From: Bacteroidota bacterium
GTDB taxonomy: Bacteria > Bacteroidota > Bacteroidia > Cytophagales > Cyclobacteriaceae
Direction of reading: 5' to 3'
Length of the DNA: 64,000 bases
Assembly (NCBI GenBank): GCA_023412765.1
Contig: JAEZBX010000250.1
Span: 15,844 to 79,843 of the forward strand
This document shows, one piece after another, positions 61,743 through 64,000 of this stretch. The notes below the pieces were generated by a model. The model was not told the DNA's origin, made no database searches, and saw only the letters and a list, made by a program, of their open reading frames with translations. Numbering within the stretch: the stretch's first letter is position 1; every line of letters starts with the position of its first letter. The position numbers and the translations under genes are program-made.

Positions 61743-64000
61743 TCTGCCAAGCGGCTTAACAATTCAATAGCAGCATCAACATTTTTTATCTGCGTCATCA
61801 AAAGCATGGCCTTTCCCCCGGAATCTTTCATTTTGAACTGACGGGGGTGGCCTTGAACAAATGATAGAATCTTGCCAAAGATTTCAGAGCTGAAGTAGGC
61901 GTCATTATTTGAAATGAAATAGGCGCGCAAAGTTTCATTCTTCAGCGTAAGCTTTTCAAAACCTAAGTGTTCCCCTAGCCACCGCAGTCTTACCGTGTTG
62001 ATCAATTCGGTAACCGATGTAGGGAACGGACCGAAGCGGTCGCGCAGTTCATCAGAAAATTCAAGTAGCTGCGGCTCGTCTTTAATATTATCCAACCGCG
62101 AATATAATTGCAGTCGCTCGCTGATGTTGTTCACATAGCTATCCGGTATCAGAATCTCCATATCGGTTTCGATGACGCAATCCTGCACAATGATCTTAGC
62201 TTTCTCATGCAGCTCCTCTTTGAAGAGTTCTTTAAAGTCGGTCTCTTTTAACTCTTGAATTGCATCGTCAAGGATTTTGTGATAGGTATCGAAACCCAGA
62301 TCGGTAATAAAACCACTTTGCTCGCCACCTAATAGGTTTCCAGCACCCCTGATATCGAGATCGCGCATCGCTACCTTAAATCCATCGCCCAGTTCAGAAA
62401 ATTCCTCGAGTGCGGCCAGCCGTTTTCGGGCATCCGCGGAAAGAACTGAGGCCGGCGGCGTCAACAAATAACAAAAAGCTTTCTTATTAGAACGACCAAC
62501 CCGACCGCGCATTTGATGAAGATCCGACATGCCGAACATATGTGCCTGGTTGATCATGATGGTATTGGCATTCGGAATATCCAATCCCGACTCTATAATA
62601 TTTGTAGAAACCAGCACATCGTATTCACCGTCAATAAACTTCACCATCACTTTTTCCAGCTTGTCGCCATCCATTTGGCCGTGCGCTATACCAATGCGTG
62701 AATCGGGAACAAGTTTGTAAATGTTGTTGGCCATCGTTTCAATATCGCTAACCCTATTGTGGACGAAAAATACTTGTCCCCCTCTTTTTAACTCGTGACT
62801 CACCGCATCGCGTATAACCACCTCGTTGAAAGTGTGAAGCTCTGTTGTTACAGGCTGCCTGTTGGGAGGAGGTGTGGAAATTATACTGAGGTCGCGCGCG
62901 CCCATGAGTGAAAAATGAAGTGTGCGCGGGATGGGTGTCGCAGTAAGCGTAAGTACATCAACGTTTACCTTTAGTTCCTTTAGTCGATCCTTTACCTTGA
63001 CGCCAAACTTTTGTTCTTCGTCAATAATCAATAATCCAAGATTTTTAAATTGAACATCTTTGCTAACCACCCGGTGTGTTCCGATCAAGACGTTAACCTT
63101 CCCCTCTTTCACCTGCTCGAGGATCTGTTTGATTTCTTTGTCGGTCTTGAACCTGGAAATATATTCAACGACCACAGGGAAATTGGATAACCTTTCACTG
63201 AATGTCCGATAATGCTGCATGGCAAGAATGGTTGTGGGAACAAGAACTGCCACTTGCTTGCCTTCGCTTGCTGCTTTGAATGCGGCTCTGATCGCTACTT
63301 CCGTTTTGCCGAATCCCACATCGCCGCACACTAACCGATCCATCGGGTGAGGCTGTTCCATATCCTTCTTTACATCTTCAGTAGCGCGAGCCTGATCGGG
63401 TGTATCCTCATACATGAAAGATGATTCCAATTCTGCTTGTAAGAAATTATCGGGAGCATATGCAAATCCTGGAGCAGACTTTCTTTTAGCGTATAGCTCG
63501 ATCAACTCTTTGGCTATGTCTTTTACACGCTTCTTTGCCTTTGCCTTCTTATTCTCCCATTCCTGCGATCCAAGTTTGCTGATAACCGGAGTAGCGCCTT
63601 CCTTACCAGAATACTTTGAAATCTTGTGAAGAGAATGAATGCTCACATAAAGCAAGTCATCATCTTTATATACAAGACGGATAGCCTCTTGCTGATGTCC
63701 ATTTGTTTCTTTCTTCTCAAGGCCGGCAAATTTGGCAATCCCGAAATCGATGTGCGTCACAAAATCACCAGGCTGAAGTGTCTGAAGGTCGCGTAACGTT
63801 AATGCCTTTGATTTTGAAAATTTTTCCTTTGCCCTGTAACGATGAAAACGTTCAAAGATCTGGTGATCTGTATAGCAAACAATTTCAAGGAGACTATCAA
63901 CATATCCCTGGCGCAGGGCGAAATCCAGCGGCTCGAAATCCAGGTGAGGATTGATCTCTTCAATAATACCTTTCAGCCTTTCGGTTTGACGCGGAACATC
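61703..64000 (-). CDS. mfd: Transcription-repair coupling factor (3' part, open at the right edge)
   Basis: The reading frame stays open to the right edge, so the N-terminal UvrB-like part is outside the window. The visible 765 residues include the RNA-polymerase-interaction domain (LQPGDFVTHIDFGIAKFAGL), the RecG-like helicase with Walker A CGDVGFGKTEVAI, the DEEQ box in LLIIDEEQKFGV, TLTATPIPRTLHFSLMGARD and MRGRVGRSNKKAFCYLL, and the C-terminal TRCF domain (about 100 residues). Mfd displaces stalled RNA polymerase and recruits UvrA for transcription-coupled repair. Its 3' end overlaps the small convergent ORF. Confidence 0.97.
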   Translation of the reverse strand, partial: DVPRQTERLKGIIEEINPHLDFEPLDFALRQGYVDSLLEIVCYTDHQIFERFHRYRAKEKFSKSKALTLRDLQTLQPGDFVTHIDFGIAKFAGLEKKETNGHQQEAIRLVYKDDDLLYVSIHSLHKISKYSGKEGATPVISKLGSQEWENKKAKAKKRVKDIAKELIELYAKRKSAPGFAYAPDNFLQAELESSFMYEDTPDQARATEDVKKDMEQPHPMDRLVCGDVGFGKTEVAIRAAFKAASEGKQVAVLVPTTILAMQHYRTFSERLSNFPVVVEYISRFKTDKEIKQILEQVKEGKVNVLIGTHRVVSKDVQFKNLGLLIIDEEQKFGVKVKDRLKELKVNVDVLTLTATPIPRTLHFSLMGARDLSIISTPPPNRQPVTTELHTFNEVVIRDAVSHELKRGGQVFFVHNRVSDIETMANNIYKLVPDSRIGIAHGQMDGDKLEKVMVKFIDGEYDVLVSTNIIESGLDIPNANTIMINQAHMFGMSDLHQMRGRVGRSNKKAFCYLLTPPASVLSADARKRLAALEEFSELGDGFKVAMRDLDIRGAGNLLGGEQSGFITDLGFDTYHKILDDAIQELKETDFKELFKEELHEKAKIIVQDCVIETDMEILIPDSYVNNISERLQLYSRLDNIKDEPQLLEFSDELRDRFGPFPTSVTELINTVRLRWLGEHLGFEKLTLKNETLRAYFISNNDAYFSSEIFGKILSFVQGHPRQFKMKDSGGKAMLLMTQIKNVDAAIELLSRLADQPIKSSSEILSR

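Noticed and set aside
1..64000. tRNA, rRNA, CRISPR array, IS element or prophage
   Set aside because: No cloverleaf-like sequence, regular repeat-spacer array, transposase, integrase or phage structural gene was seen in any gap or frame.

Overview
The window is a stretch of ordinary chromosome from a member of the Bacteroidota, most likely order Cytophagales and close to Chryseolinea or Ohtaekwangia. The taxon is inferred from the gene families; no marker RNA is present. Evidence includes the gliding-motility lipoprotein GldJ, a DUF4175 protein beside a small HATPase and YbeY, DUF4783 next to nadC, a DUF5916 outer-membrane protein, many lipoproteins, and Bacteroidota-type promoters (TTTG, then TAnnTTTG). 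I see no phage, transposase, integron, CRISPR array, rRNA or tRNA. Coding density is high, and most transcription is on the minus strand.

Layout from the left. 0.1-4.5 kb: minus-strand run gpmI, lipoprotein, ABC exporter, Fur-family regulator. 4.7-8 kb: plus-strand run DUF4783, nadC, YcxB-like protein, recX, a 53-residue ORF and a membrane protein. 8-18 kb: mixed orientations with an M14 peptidase, RDD and TPR proteins, an amidohydrolase lipoprotein, a nitroreductase, methyltransferase, PrsW protease and TMEM175-like channel. 18-24 kb: a 790-residue GAF protein, an AlkC-type glycosylase and uncharacterised exported proteins. 24-29 kb: M20 and S9 peptidases and a Tat-exported TIM-barrel protein. 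29-35 kb: minus-strand genes for envelope recycling (GH3 NagZ-like, PBP4-like, DinB) and recG. 35.5-39 kb: nitronate monooxygenase, glyoxalase-fold protein, two redoxins and two small envelope proteins. 39-45 kb: a fatty-acid beta-oxidation operon (MarR, FadB-like, thiolase, acyl-CoA dehydrogenase). 45-50 kb: DUF5916 and TPR proteins. 50-59 kb: translationally coupled mnmG, methyltransferase and Ig-like lipoprotein, preceded by ybeY, an HATPase and DUF4175. 59-64 kb: comF, gldJ, a small conserved-looking ORF and the 3' part of mfd, which runs off the right edge.

The most interesting signal is non-coding. Directly upstream of mnmG are two near-consensus parS sites, with DnaA-box-like words between them. 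About 4.5 kb away, the largest intergenic gap in the window (49602-49916) combines an AT-rich tract, an exact DnaA box, near-boxes and a 12-bp inverted repeat. This suggests that the window lies near the chromosomal replication origin. A second DnaA-box-like cluster lies at 36955-37060. I found no clearly novel multi-gene defence or biosynthetic system. The best protein-level leads are the mnmG-coupled zinc-ribbon methyltransferase and Ig lipoprotein, the AlkC with a C-terminal beta domain, the GAF protein and several small unknown proteins.
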